Source of the DNA: an uncultured Acidobacteriia bacterium
GTDB taxonomy: Bacteria > Acidobacteriota > Terriglobia > Bryobacterales > Bryobacteraceae
Length of the DNA: 64,000 nucleotides
Assembly: GCA_903929755.1 (NCBI GenBank)
Contig: CAIYVZ010000055.1
Span: 32,000-95,999, forward strand
Direction of reading: 5' to 3'
Shown: positions 35,930-44,621 of the stretch, one piece after another
Layout of the letters: the number at the start of each line of letters is the position of its first letter
Numbering within the stretch: the stretch's first letter is position 1
The notes under the pieces: generated by a model
Told to the model about the DNA's origin: nothing
The model's database searches: none
Seen by the model: the letters and a program-made list of their open reading frames with translations, nothing else
Translations under genes and position numbers: made by a program

Positions 35930-36091
35930 ATGGAAGTTGACGAACTCGCGCCAACCCGTGACATGCTCGACAGTCGCTACGACGACCTGAAAACCGGCAG
36001 GGTCAAACCGATACCCGGCGAAGAGGTGGAAGCCTGGTTTCGAGAAAAAAGCGCCGCAGCCCTCCGTAGCCAGGGAGAAGAAGGCGCATGA
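35930..36091 (+). CDS. Small antitoxin-like protein (addiction module type)
   Basis: 53 residues with AAGGAG 9 bp before the ATG. The sequence (DSRYDDLKTGRVKPIPGEEV and a charged C-terminal helix WFREKSAAALRSQG) follows the pattern of short RelB/ParD-like antitoxins of type II modules, in which the residues after a short DNA-binding part wrap the toxin. The DNA-binding N-terminus is very short here. The stop overlaps the next start (ATGA). A ParE-like toxin is not present next to it, so this may be an orphan or a hybrid unit. Confidence 0.55.
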   Translation: MEVDELAPTRDMLDSRYDDLKTGRVKPIPGEEVEAWFREKSAAALRSQGEEGA

Positions 36092-36264
36092 CTGAGATGA
36101 AAAAGACCATTCGTGTGTTCCAGTCCGAGGATGACGAGCGTCTGTTCTGGAGTATGTATGACTCGACAGAGTACCTCGACTGGAATGCGGCAACTGCGCG
36201 GCGACTGCCGAACCTCAAGGCTACGGTACGAACCATATCGCTGCGCCTGCCTAATGCCAGATGA
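36088..36264 (+). CDS. Truncated CopG-type (PF12441-like) antitoxin
   Basis: 58 residues overlapping the previous stop. The core YDSTEYLDWNAATARRLPNL and TVRTISLRLP is the signature of the CopG_antitoxin/BrnA-like family that partners RelE/BrnT toxins. Normal members continue after SLRLP with a ribbon-helix-helix (about 30 more residues) that binds DNA; here the frame stops after three further codons. No toxin follows. It is therefore probably a 3'-truncated gene. A duplicated 15-bp sequence lies directly behind the break. Confidence 0.6.
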   Translation: MTEMKKTIRVFQSEDDERLFWSMYDSTEYLDWNAATARRLPNLKATVRTISLRLPNAR

Positions 36265-36275
36265 GCCTAAGCGAG

Positions 36276-36305
36276 CAACGCGCTAAAATCCAACGCGCTA
36301 AAATT
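36276..36305. repeat. Two tandem 15-bp units
   Basis: CAACGCGCTAAAATC and CAACGCGCTAAAATT lie head to tail, 14 of 15 bases equal, between the truncated antitoxin and the UPF0175 gene. They could be operator half-sites for the following module or the scar of a deletion. Confidence 0.75.
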
Positions 36306-36327
36306 AAAATAGAGATGAGCAGGAAAT

Positions 36328-36567
36328 ATGACTGTTACCCTACCCGATAACCTTCTTGAATCAACCAGGCTGACGGAAGCTGAGTTGGTTTGCGAACTCG
36401 CGCTTACTCTCTTCCAAAGCGAACGGCTGACGCTGGGGCAGGCAGCACAGTTATGCGTCCTGCCTCAGTTGGAGTTTCAGCGGCTACTGGCCAGCCGGCG
36501 GATTCCCGTTCACTATGGCCACGAAGAGATGCGGCAGGACCTTCGCCGCGTTGAGTCGCTGGCGTAG
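36328..36567 (+). CDS. UPF0175 family antitoxin
   Basis: 79 residues. It matches UPF0175: MTVTLPDNLLES at the start, a helical LCELALTLF-type segment, then a winged-helix-like RLTLGQAAQLCVLPQLEFQRLLASRRIPVHYG with the acidic tail EEMRQDL. UPF0175 proteins are the DNA-binding partner of DUF3368 PIN-like toxins, which is the gene 3 bp downstream. Base composition is more even than in the flanking helicase and dehydrogenase genes, consistent with recent acquisition. Confidence 0.88.
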   Translation: MTVTLPDNLLESTRLTEAELVCELALTLFQSERLTLGQAAQLCVLPQLEFQRLLASRRIPVHYGHEEMRQDLRRVESLA

Positions 36568-36570
36568 GCT

Positions 36571-37044
36571 TTGCTCATTGTCTCGGATACCTCCCCGATT
36601 CTGAATCTGGTCGCCATCGAACAGCTGGAACTGTTAAGGGATTTGTACGGGTCGATTGTGATTCCACCCGCCGTTTCCGCCGAACTGCATGACAACGGCA
36701 TTTTCCTCGCGAAGGACTGGATTCAAGCCGTCGAGCCCGTGAATCGAGTCGCAGTGGAGGCTTTGCGTGCGGAACTGGATGCCGGTGAATCCGAGGCGAT
36801 TGTGCTGGCGCAGCAATTGAACGCCGCGCTGCTGCTGATAGACGAGCGTTTGGGACGTCGGGCGGCGACGCAATTGGGCTTAGGCGTCACTGGCTTGTTA
36901 GGCGTTCTTGCCGAAGCCAGAAAGCGGGGGATTATCCCGGCTTGTGCCCCACTGTTGGATGCCATGATCGACCGTGCGGGTTTCTGGATCGGCGAACGGC
37001 TCCGTGCGGATTACCTGCAGGCACTCGGCGAAATCGACGCATAG
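36571..37044 (+). CDS. DUF3368 PIN-like toxin
   Basis: 157 residues from a TTG start 3 bp after the UPF0175 stop. PIN-type fold with the conserved acidic residues: VSDTSPILNLVAIEQLELL (first Asp), LDAGESEAIVLA (central Glu/Asp), LLIDERLGRRAA (third Asp) and TGLLGVLAEARKRGI. PIN toxins are Mg-dependent RNases. The gene appears intact, in contrast to the remnant of the same family at 17.5 kb. Together with the UPF0175 gene it forms a type II-like module. Confidence 0.87.
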   Translation: MLIVSDTSPILNLVAIEQLELLRDLYGSIVIPPAVSAELHDNGIFLAKDWIQAVEPVNRVAVEALRAELDAGESEAIVLAQQLNAALLLIDERLGRRAATQLGLGVTGLLGVLAEARKRGIIPACAPLLDAMIDRAGFWIGERLRADYLQALGEIDA

Positions 37045-37450
37045 TCTTCCTCGCCGCATTCATCGGCGATTCCTCCATCAACGCAATGTTCCGCGCGCGC
37101 TGGATTGCGCAAAGTTGGGGAGCAATGTGCGTGTCACGAATATTCTTATGTGTGGCGAAACACATGCTGGAAACGGCCCACGTGGTTTCGCAGTCGGTGA
37201 CGTCGGAGTGGGATTTGATCACCGACCGCGCAGATCAAACTGATGCTCAGCGGATTGCGACGGCGAAAACTTTCCGACTTCGGGTCTGGTCATTTAGCGA
37301 CTGGGCCTCTTGGTGTACGGCTTCGTACGCTTTTATTGGGTACTGATGTCTTTCTACCGTGGATGCTCTGGCAGCGCAAGGCGATGACAACTGGGGTCAA
37401 AGACTCGCTAAGTCTCCAGACTACAAGTTCCCACATCATGCTGGAAGCGT
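37045..37450. other. Intergenic stretch, no supported gene
   Basis: About 400 bp between the toxin and the glutamate dehydrogenase end. Short frames exist on both strands but none has a ribosome site plus recognisable protein features. One plus-strand frame ending at the TAA at 37458-37460 (34 codons from GTG 37359, containing DDNWGQRLAKSPDYKFPHHAG) is protein-like and may be a gene remnant. The palindrome TTTACGCGTAAA spans the dehydrogenase stop codon. Confidence 0.4.
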
Positions 37451-38707
37451 TTACGCGTAAATCCCCCGCAACCGAATCGCCGAAGCCACCCGGTCCAGCG
37501 CCAGCATATAAGCTGCCGTCCGGTTATCCACCTTCCGCTTCTCGCCCCAGTTCGCCACATCCGCAAAGCTGCGAACCATAATCTCTTCCAGCCGCGAATT
37601 CACCAGCGCCTCATTCCAGAAATACCCCTGACGATCCTGCACCCACTCGAAGTAGCTCACCGTCACGCCACCCGCATTCGCCAGAATATCCGGAATCACA
37701 AAGATCCCCTTCTCCGCCAGAATCCCGTCCGCCACCGCCGTCGTCGGACCATTCGCGCCCTCGCAAAGAATCTTGCAATTCAGCTTCCCGGCATTCTCCG
37801 AAGTAATCACATTCTCCGTCGCCGCCGGCACCAGAACATCGCATTCCAGGAACATCGCCTCGCGCTTATCAATCGCCTCGCCGCCCCCGAATTCATTAAT
37901 CGAACCCGTCTCTTTGCGATGCGCCATCAGCGCCTCAATATCCAGCCCGTTTGCGTTATAAACCGCGCCGTCGTACTCCACAATCGCGATAATCCGGAAC
38001 CCGCGCGCCGCCATCAGCTGCGCCGCCATGCCGCCCACATTGCCAAAGCCCTGGATCACCACCCGCGCATCCTCCGGCTTCATTCCAAACCGAGTCAGCG
38101 CCTCCAGCGTCACCATCATGCACCCGCGCCCCGTGGCCTCCTGCCGCCCCAGTGACCCGCCCAGTTCCATCGGCTTACCCGTCACCACCGCCGTCGTCGC
38201 AGACCCCATCCGCATCGAATACGTGTCCATAATCCACGCCATTACCTGCGCGTTCGTATTCATATCCGGAGCCGGAATATCGCGGTCCGGCCCGATCATA
38301 TCCATAATCCCCGCCGTATACCGGCGCGTCAGCCGTTCCAACTCACCATTCGACATCAGCGACGGATTACAAATCACGCCACCCTTCGCGCCGCCGTACG
38401 GAATATTCACCACCGCGCACTTCCACGTCATCCAGCTCGCCAGCGCGCGCACTTCGTCAATCGACACATCGGGCGCATACCGGATGCCGCCCTTCCCCGG
38501 GCCACGCGCAATCGAGTGCTGCACCCGATACCCCGTGAATACCTCCAGCCGACCGTCATCCAGTTGCACCGGAATATGCACGGTCATCTCGCGCGCCGGG
38601 CTCTTCAGCACCTTGCGCATCCCGTCGTCGAGGCCCAGTTTGGCCGCAGCGTTATCGAATCGAACTTCCGCGGCCAGCCACGGGTTCTTTTCCTGTTCGA
38701 GCGTCAT
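37451..38707 (-). CDS. Glu/Leu/Phe/Val dehydrogenase (glutamate dehydrogenase)
   Basis: 418 residues, the usual length of hexameric NAD(P)-glutamate dehydrogenases. Conserved pieces: [17 protein letters not shown], the catalytic-Lys loop [20 protein letters not shown]-binding [10 protein letters not shown], and the end-domain [17 protein letters not shown]. It interconverts glutamate with 2-oxoglutarate and ammonia, linking nitrogen and carbon metabolism. The start overlaps the stop of the upstream protease gene (ATGA), with GGGAGG about 12 bp before. I do not assign a symbol because coenzyme preference cannot be read from the sequence. Confidence 0.95.
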   Translation of the reverse strand: MTLEQEKNPWLAAEVRFDNAAAKLGLDDGMRKVLKSPAREMTVHIPVQLDDGRLEVFTGYRVQHSIARGPGKGGIRYAPDVSIDEVRALASWMTWKCAVVNIPYGGAKGGVICNPSLMSNGELERLTRRYTAGIMDMIGPDRDIPAPDMNTNAQVMAWIMDTYSMRMGSATTAVVTGKPMELGGSLGRQEATGRGCMMVTLEALTRFGMKPEDARVVIQGFGNVGGMAAQLMAARGFRIIAIVEYDGAVYNANGLDIEALMAHRKETGSINEFGGGEAIDKREAMFLECDVLVPAATENVITSENAGKLNCKILCEGANGPTTAVADGILAEKGIFVIPDILANAGGVTVSYFEWVQDRQGYFWNEALVNSRLEEIMVRSFADVANWGEKRKVDNRTAAYMLALDRVASAIRLRGIYA

Positions 38708-40188
38708 TTGGTAAAAGACCCTCCCTTAAGCACAACTTCCAAAGCCTTCTGGATCGGCGGATCCAGCGTCGCCTCAATCTCGTCGCCCTTCTCCACGCCC
38801 AGCGCCAGATTGTACATCTCCGTTTTCAGCCGCGCCGCCAGATATTCTCGATTCCCCAGCCACTCCCGCATACTGGGCTGAATCTGCCGCTCGTTCAGCC
38901 ACGTCTGAAACTGGTCCAGCAGCCCAACCGGCAATTCCCAACCCGCCTTCACTTCTTTGCCCTTCAGATACTCCGCGGCAAACGTCGTGAAAGCCGCCGT
39001 CGCTTCCAGCACATTGCGGAACTGCGTCATCTCACGCGGGAATGCCTCAATATCGGGGATAATGCCGCCGCCGCCCGGTACCGCGCGCCCGCCATCCGTC
39101 TTGAAATCCGACCGTTCATTCGGATGCGCCGCTGTCTCGCCCAGCGCGAAATCCGCACTCCGGAACGGCTTCTGAATCGACCGTCCGCTCGGAATGTAAT
39201 ACAGCGCCGTCGTCAGCGCCAGCCCCGTGCCTTCCGACAGGGGAAATACAGCCTGCACCAACCCCTTGCCGAACGTCGGTTCCCCAATAATCACCGCCCT
39301 GTCGTGATCCTGCAGCGCTCCCGAAACAATCTCCGAAGCACTCGCCGATTTCGCGTTCACCAGCACTGCCAGCGGGAAAGTAAACGGCCGGTTATCCGTC
39401 GCCACCCGCTCAATCTTTTCGGGCACGTTCCGCCCCTTTACCGAAAGCACCATCTGCCCCGGCTTCAGGAAGAACGACGCCGTTTCCATCGCTGCATTCA
39501 TCACGCCACCTGGATTATTCCGCAGGTCAATCACCAAACCCTTCAGGTCCCGCCCGCCCAGCTTCTCGATGGCCACGCGAATCTGCTGAGCGGTCTTTTC
39601 CTCGAAACTGCCCACCCGGATATACCCGATTCCCGGTTGCAGCAGAAAAGCCCGCTCCACGCTGGAACTCTGCATGTCTTCCGGAATCAGCGTCAGTTCC
39701 GCAGGCCGCATATTCCCCGGATGCAGCACAATCAGCTTCGCCGGCTTCTGTTTCGACTCGTTCAGCAGTTCCACGATCTGTTCCGGATCCAGCCGATCCA
39801 GCCGATAGTTGTTCACCGCCAGAATCTCATCGCCCGCCATCATCCCGGCCTTGGCTGACGGAGTATTCGGCAGCGTCTGCAGCACCAGCACGCGCCCCGG
39901 CAGAATGGATACCACTGTCCCAAATCCCTTGCGCGTCGATGTCTCCATCTGGCGCAACTGGCCGTACTGGTCTTTGTCGAAAAAAACAGAATGCGGATCC
40001 AGGTGCTTCACCAGGCCCGGAATGGCCCCCTGGTAAAACGCCTGATCCGCATTAACAGGATCCGCGCTGAACTCCTGCATAATCCGCAGGGTTTCAATGA
40101 ACCGCTTCATCTCTGCCGCGTCGTCCTGGGCTGGTGCAGTCAACCCACAGAACAGCAATACGGCGGTAATTATCCCAAAGCGCTTCAA
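38704..40188 (-). CDS. S41 family C-terminal processing peptidase with PDZ domain
   Basis: 494 residues; signal peptide residues 1-21 (cleavage near APAQ). An N-terminal helical region ([13 protein letters not shown]) precedes a PDZ domain (about 80-170: [18 protein letters not shown]) and the S41 catalytic core: [17 protein letters not shown], the nucleophile region AKSASASEI and the general-base Lys in TFGKGLVQ. CtpA-type proteases process or degrade periplasmic proteins from the C-terminus. It is co-translated with the dehydrogenase behind it. About 180 bp separate it from the divergent membrane protein gene. Confidence 0.92.
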   Translation of the reverse strand: MKRFGIITAVLLFCGLTAPAQDDAAEMKRFIETLRIMQEFSADPVNADQAFYQGAIPGLVKHLDPHSVFFDKDQYGQLRQMETSTRKGFGTVVSILPGRVLVLQTLPNTPSAKAGMMAGDEILAVNNYRLDRLDPEQIVELLNESKQKPAKLIVLHPGNMRPAELTLIPEDMQSSSVERAFLLQPGIGYIRVGSFEEKTAQQIRVAIEKLGGRDLKGLVIDLRNNPGGVMNAAMETASFFLKPGQMVLSVKGRNVPEKIERVATDNRPFTFPLAVLVNAKSASASEIVSGALQDHDRAVIIGEPTFGKGLVQAVFPLSEGTGLALTTALYYIPSGRSIQKPFRSADFALGETAAHPNERSDFKTDGGRAVPGGGGIIPDIEAFPREMTQFRNVLEATAAFTTFAAEYLKGKEVKAGWELPVGLLDQFQTWLNERQIQPSMREWLGNREYLAARLKTEMYNLALGVEKGDEIEATLDPPIQKALEVVLKGGSFTK

Positions 40189-40370
40189 AGAATCCAGACC
40201 TCGCTAGTATGATTCTCACACCTTCCGGTCGTCGCCTGGTCATCTCTGCCGTATCCCCTCGACGGAACAGGTTTGCTGCCTGTCAGCGCCATAATTTGTG
40301 GACCAGAAAAGTGCTGCCGGGAGTACAATCAGGGCGGCTGGGTTTTTACCTCGGTTCAGGAGCAATCGCT

Positions 40371-40817
40371 ATGCGGAAAATAGTGATTTCATTTTCGCTC
40401 GGGTTGCTGGCGACTCCGGCATTCTTCTTCGGTGTCTTGCCTTTTGACGTGAACGGGCAGCCGGTTCCCCTCAAGGGGATCGTGAGCGGCTCTGCCGCCG
40501 TGGCGTTGTGCCTGGCGGTCTGCCAATTTCTGGTCGTATGGAAAAGCCGCCGTGAGGCGGACGCCGGCGCCGCACCGACGGGGATCTTTACGTATACGGC
40601 TGGGGAACGTTCTCGCGAAACCAGCCTCCGGCTGCCCGCTTGGTCTCTGATGCCAGCCATGCTCGCGCCGGCTGCCGGCTTTTTCTGCGTGATGTGGCTG
40701 CTGGACCCGCAGGCGAGCGAAACGACCAGGCTCCCGTTCCTGTCGGCAGCCATCATCGGAGTCCTTGCCGGGGCGACGCTCGCGAAGGTTACCGTAAAAC
40801 GCCGCACGCGGGGATAA
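40371..40817 (+). CDS. Four-helix membrane protein, unknown
   Basis: 148 residues from the ATG at 40371, with AGGAG 8 bp upstream. Hydrophobic segments at about 5-25, 35-58, 88-110 and 120-140, with a polar loop (KSRREADAGAAPTG) between the second and third. No motif is recognised. It stands alone between the divergent protease operon and the VapBC module. The frame upstream of the chosen ATG is open to 40209 but lacks membrane or signal features. Confidence 0.7.
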   Translation: MRKIVISFSLGLLATPAFFFGVLPFDVNGQPVPLKGIVSGSAAVALCLAVCQFLVVWKSRREADAGAAPTGIFTYTAGERSRETSLRLPAWSLMPAMLAPAAGFFCVMWLLDPQASETTRLPFLSAAIIGVLAGATLAKVTVKRRTRG

Positions 40818-40848
40818 GCTGGTGGGCACAGGACATGCGTTCATGGTA

Positions 40849-40864
40849 CCCATATTCCCATATT
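40849..40864. promoter_or_regulatory. 8-bp direct repeat before vapB
   Basis: CCCATATT occurs twice head to tail, 22 bp before the VapB start, in a short AT-rich stretch that also contains CCATA-7bp-TATGG (40858-40874). TA operons are normally repressed by their antitoxin at such sites; this is the likely operator. Confidence 0.4.
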
Positions 40865-40886
40865 TTGACTATGGTAGTATGGCGAC

Positions 40887-41135
40887 ATGAAGACCACGGT
40901 TGAGATCGCTGACTCCCTGTTTAGCCAGGCCAAAGCCCTTGCAGCCAAAGAAAACCTGTCAATCCGATCTTTGATCGAAGAAGGATTACGATCTGCGATC
41001 GCGGCGCGGAACGCGGCTACCGTGAAGCCATTTCGCCTTCGCGACGGGAGCTTCAAGGGGGGGCGAGGACTCCAGCCCGGTGTGGACTGGAAAGACCTTG
41101 TATCGCTGGCCTATGAGGAAGAAGTCCAGCCATGA
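40887..41135 (+). CDS. VapB-type antitoxin (ribbon-helix-helix)
   Basis: 82 residues. MKTTVEIADSLFSQAKALAAKENLSIRSLIEEGL is a ribbon-helix-helix DNA-binding domain of the DUF2191/VapB type; the C-terminal part (GVDWKDLVSLAYEEE) is the toxin-binding tail. Its stop overlaps the toxin start by 4 bp (ATGA). It should repress its own operon and neutralise the PIN toxin. Confidence 0.88.
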   Translation: MKTTVEIADSLFSQAKALAAKENLSIRSLIEEGLRSAIAARNAATVKPFRLRDGSFKGGRGLQPGVDWKDLVSLAYEEEVQP

Positions 41136-41566
41136 CCGCGGTTGACACAAATATTTTGATCTACTCACACCGCCCTGAGTCACCCAATCACAAGGCTGCG
41201 GCACTGGCCGTTCGGGGCTTGGCGGAAGGTTCCGCCCCCTGGGGGATTCCATGGCCGTGCCTCCATGAATTCCTGTCAGTTTCCACAAATCTTCGTATCT
41301 TCAAACCGCCTACACCGCCGGAACTTGCGATTCAGCAGGTGGAGATGTGGATGGAGAGCCCCTCGCTTCGCTTGCTCGGGGAGTCCGCCGGGTACTGGAA
41401 GGAACTGCGGGGAACCTTTCTCGGCGGGAAACTTTTGGGACCGCAAGTCCATGACGCTCGCATCCATGCCATCTGCCGTGCCAATGGCGTGCGCGAGCTA
41501 TGGTCGGCCGATCGGGATTTCTCGCGTATGCGCGGAATCACCGTCGTCAATCCCTGTCTCGACTGA
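41132..41566 (+). CDS. VapC-type PIN domain toxin
   Basis: 144 residues. The PIN signature is complete: AVDTNILIYSHRPES (first Asp), PWPCLHEFLSV (Glu), VHDARIHAIC (Asp) and LWSADRDFSRM (Asp). Such proteins are Mg-dependent endoribonucleases, often cutting tRNA or rRNA. Translationally coupled to the antitoxin. The module sits between a membrane protein gene and the aconitase operon end and has more even codon use than these neighbours. Confidence 0.9.
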   Translation: MTAVDTNILIYSHRPESPNHKAAALAVRGLAEGSAPWGIPWPCLHEFLSVSTNLRIFKPPTPPELAIQQVEMWMESPSLRLLGESAGYWKELRGTFLGGKLLGPQVHDARIHAICRANGVRELWSADRDFSRMRGITVVNPCLD

Positions 41567-41644
41567 TTCTGGCTTGCCGCCGGGGCAGCGTCAGACGCAT
41601 CCCGACAAGCTGGCCACTTGCCACAGTGGTCCAGCAGATTGTTT

Positions 41645-41872
41645 TCACGAAATGAACAGCCGCTCAAGCCGGCCACGAACTTCTTCGTGGTCCAGCGTCT
41701 CACCCCTGTCGGTCTGTTCGATGCCGAGGTGCAAACCGTCAATAAACCGTGACTGAGACTCCAGCATTCGTGAGACGGTTTCCCTCACCAATTGCTCGGC
41801 GTTCTTGCCGTTGGCAAGCGCTACCTGCCGAAGGCGAGTTCGACATCTGATGAGAAACTTACTTCCATACAC
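41645..41872 (-). CDS. Orphan ribbon-helix-helix antitoxin-like protein
   Basis: 75 residues. The middle and end (RLRQVALANGKNAEQLVRETVSRML, then HLGIEQTDRGETLDHEEVRGRLERL) match the ParD/CopG-type antitoxins whose C-terminus reads ADRGE-HEEV. The first residues (MYGSKFLIRC) do not fit the family, so the true start or an upstream frameshift is uncertain. No toxin gene lies beside it; the convergent gene is VapC of another module. Probably an orphan or relic. Confidence 0.5.
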   Translation of the reverse strand: MYGSKFLIRCRTRLRQVALANGKNAEQLVRETVSRMLESQSRFIDGLHLGIEQTDRGETLDHEEVRGRLERLFIS

Positions 41873-41889
41873 CCCACGTTAAGAAAAAG

Positions 41890-41922
41890 GGGAGCGGCTG
41901 TCACCCTGCCTTAGCCGCTCCC
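41890..41922 (-). terminator. Rho-independent terminator of the aconitase gene
   Basis: Read on the minus strand, GGGAGCGGCT pairs perfectly with AGCCGCTCCC around a 13-base loop and is followed by CTTTTTCTT. It begins 7 bp after the aconitase stop codon. Confidence 0.9.
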
Positions 41923-41928
41923 GCGAAC

Positions 41929-44589
41929 TTAAGCCGCCGCCAACTGCCGCAAAACGTAAGGCAGAATCCCGCCATTCCGGAAGTATTCCGCTTCCTGCGG
42001 CGTATCCACTCTCGGCACAGCTTCGAACTCAATCGTCCCGCCGCCATCCGCCGTCGCCGTAACCTTCACGCGACTACCCTTGCCCACCGCATCCGAAACG
42101 CCCGCAATCGAGAACGTCTCCTTGCCCGTAAGCCCCAGTGTGGCAGCCGATTCCCCCGGCACAAACTGCAGCGGCAGCACGCCCATACCCACCAGATTCG
42201 TCCGGTGAATACGCTCGAAGCTCTCCGCAATCACAGCCTTCACGCCCAGCAGCGCCACGCCCTTCGCCGCCCAGTCCCGCGACGATCCCGAACCGTATTC
42301 CTTGCCCGCCAGAATCATCAGCGGCGTGCCTTCCGCCAAATACTTCGCCGAAGCGTCATAAATGAACATCTGCTCGCCATCCGGCTGGTGGATCGTATAC
42401 GTACCCTCCACCCCAGGCACAAGCTGATTGCGCAACCGCACATTGGCCAGCGTCCCGCGCACCATCACCTGGTGATTCCCGCGCCGCGCGCCGTACGAGT
42501 TGAAGTCCTTCGGAGCCACCCCCAGCGAAATCAAATACTGACCCGCCGGACTGTTCACCGCAATCGAACCCGCCGGCGAAATATGATCTGTCGTAATCGA
42601 ATCGCCCAGCAGCGCCAGCACACGCGCCCCCGCCAGATCCTGAATCGGAGCCTTCGGGTCCACCATGTTGTCGAACCATGGAGCCTTCTGGATATACGTG
42701 GAGTTGCTGTCCCACTGGTAAATGTTGCCCGTCGGCACCGGCAGATTGCGCCAGTTGCTGTCGCCTTCAAACGCCTTCTCGTACTCGCTGCGGAACATCT
42801 CGGCGTTAATCGTCGCGCGCATCACGGAATCGATTTCTTCCGGAGTCGGCCAAATGTCGGCCAGATAAACCGGCTTGCCATCCGAGCCCGTACCCAGCGA
42901 ATCCTTCTCCATGTCGAAGTCCACCGTGCCTGCCAGCGCATAAGCCACCACCAGCGGCGGCGACGCCAGATAATTCGCCTTCACCTGCGGATTCACGCGG
43001 CCTTCAAAGTTGCGGTTGCCGCTCAGCACGGCCGCCACCACCAGATCTTCGTTCTTCACCGCCACCGAAACCGGCTCAGGCAACGGCCCCGAATTCCCGA
43101 TACAAGTGGTGCAGCCATAGCCCACCAGGTTGAAATTCAGCGCGTCCAGATACTGCGTCAGCCCGGCCTTATTCAGGTAATTCGTAACCACCTTCGAACC
43201 CGGTGCCAGACTCGTCTTCACCCAGGGCTTCGACTTCAGGCCCTTCTCCACAGCCTTCTTCGCCAGCAGCCCCGCGCCAATCAGCACCGAAGGATTCGAC
43301 GTATTTGTGCAGCTCGTAATCGCCGCAATCACTACCGCGCCGCCCGAGAAAGTCGCCGTTTCGCCAGCCATCTCAATCGTGGCCGACTTCGCCGTCGCAT
43401 CCTGAAACGCATCGCTGAAGTTCCCGCGAACCTGCGGCAGCGTCAAACGATCCTGCGGACGCTTCGGCCCCGCCATCGACGGAACCACTGTCGAGAGATC
43501 CAGGTCCATCGAGTCCACAAACGTCGGGTCCGGCGTCTCGTCGGTCCGGAACAGACCCTGCGCCTTCGAATACGCTTCCACCAGTTCCACAAGGTGCGGA
43601 TCGCGGTTCGAAATCTTCAGGTACGCCAGCGTGCCGTCGTCCACCGGGAAGAACCCGATCGTGGCGCCGTATTCCGGAGCCATGTTCGCGATGGTCGCTC
43701 TGTCCGCCACGCTCAGCGCCGTCAAACCAGCGCCGTAGAATTCCACAAATTTGCCCACAACGCCCTTTTTGCGGAGCATCTGCGTCACAGTCAGCACCAG
43801 GTCGGTCGCCGTGCAACCCGCCGGGAGCTTGCCGAACAGCTTAAATCCAACCACCGGAGGCAACAGCATGGAAACCGGCTGGCCCAGCATGCAGGCCTCG
43901 GCTTCAATTCCCCCCACGCCCCAACCAACCACACCCAGGCCGTTGATCATCGTCGTGTGCGAGTCCGTCCCCACCAGCGTGTCGGGGTAGGCGACCCACG
44001 TGCCATCCGCCTGCTTCGCGCGGAACACCACGTCGGCCAAATATTCCAGGTTCACCTGGTGAACAATGCCCGTGTCCGGCGGCACCGCACGGAAGTTGCT
44101 GAATGCGGTCTGCGCCCAGCGCAGCAGCATGTAGCGTTCGCGGTTCCGGTCGAATTCCAGCGCCGCGTTGATATCGAACGCCTGTTTCGTGCCGTACTCG
44201 TCAACCTGCACCGAGTGGTCAATCACCAGGTCGGCCGGCATCAGCGGATTCGCCTTCGAAGGGTCCGCCCCCATCTCCGACAAAGCGTCGCGCATCGCCG
44301 CCAGATCGACGACGCAGGGAACGCCGGTGAAGTCCTGCAGCAGCACGCGCGCCGGCATGAACGAAATTTCGTCCTGGTTCACCGCCGCGTTCAGAACCTT
44401 CTGTATATCGGCAGGCTTCACCTTCTTGCCGTCTTCCTGGCGGAGAAGGTTCTCCAGCAGGATCCGGTGTGAGAACGGCATCTTCGAGATGTCGATGCCT
44501 TTTTCAGCAAGCGCCGGAAGGCGGAAATAGGTGTAATCGATGCCACCAACACGAAGCGTGGAAGCGGTACCAAAGCTGTTCTGACTCAT
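41929..44589 (-). CDS. acnA: Aconitate hydratase A
   Basis: 886 residues, the length of AcnA/IRP1-type aconitases. [4Fe-4S] ligands are visible in SCTNTSNPS and GCTTCIGN; other conserved parts are [20 protein letters not shown]-type [17 protein letters not shown] and the C-terminal swivel-domain [17 protein letters not shown]. It converts citrate to isocitrate through cis-aconitate in the TCA cycle. It appears monocistronic, with a clear terminator behind it. The PQQ dehydrogenase gene upstream ends 32 bp before its start on the same strand, so read-through is possible. Confidence 0.96.
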   Translation of the reverse strand: MSQNSFGTASTLRVGGIDYTYFRLPALAEKGIDISKMPFSHRILLENLLRQEDGKKVKPADIQKVLNAAVNQDEISFMPARVLLQDFTGVPCVVDLAAMRDALSEMGADPSKANPLMPADLVIDHSVQVDEYGTKQAFDINAALEFDRNRERYMLLRWAQTAFSNFRAVPPDTGIVHQVNLEYLADVVFRAKQADGTWVAYPDTLVGTDSHTTMINGLGVVGWGVGGIEAEACMLGQPVSMLLPPVVGFKLFGKLPAGCTATDLVLTVTQMLRKKGVVGKFVEFYGAGLTALSVADRATIANMAPEYGATIGFFPVDDGTLAYLKISNRDPHLVELVEAYSKAQGLFRTDETPDPTFVDSMDLDLSTVVPSMAGPKRPQDRLTLPQVRGNFSDAFQDATAKSATIEMAGETATFSGGAVVIAAITSCTNTSNPSVLIGAGLLAKKAVEKGLKSKPWVKTSLAPGSKVVTNYLNKAGLTQYLDALNFNLVGYGCTTCIGNSGPLPEPVSVAVKNEDLVVAAVLSGNRNFEGRVNPQVKANYLASPPLVVAYALAGTVDFDMEKDSLGTGSDGKPVYLADIWPTPEEIDSVMRATINAEMFRSEYEKAFEGDSNWRNLPVPTGNIYQWDSNSTYIQKAPWFDNMVDPKAPIQDLAGARVLALLGDSITTDHISPAGSIAVNSPAGQYLISLGVAPKDFNSYGARRGNHQVMVRGTLANVRLRNQLVPGVEGTYTIHQPDGEQMFIYDASAKYLAEGTPLMILAGKEYGSGSSRDWAAKGVALLGVKAVIAESFERIHRTNLVGMGVLPLQFVPGESAATLGLTGKETFSIAGVSDAVGKGSRVKVTATADGGGTIEFEAVPRVDTPQEAEYFRNGGILPYVLRQLAAA

Positions 44590-44621
44590 GGGGTTAGTTC
44601 CAATATATCGAACCGCCCCCT

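Noticed and set aside
37441..37460. TTTACGCGTAAA palindrome at the dehydrogenase stop
   Set aside because: Most bases are fixed by the C-terminal codons and stop; too short to call a terminator.
42205..44472. 755-codon plus-strand frame over the aconitase gene
   Set aside because: It is antisense to an unmistakable aconitase and has an Arg/His/Pro-rich nonsense composition.
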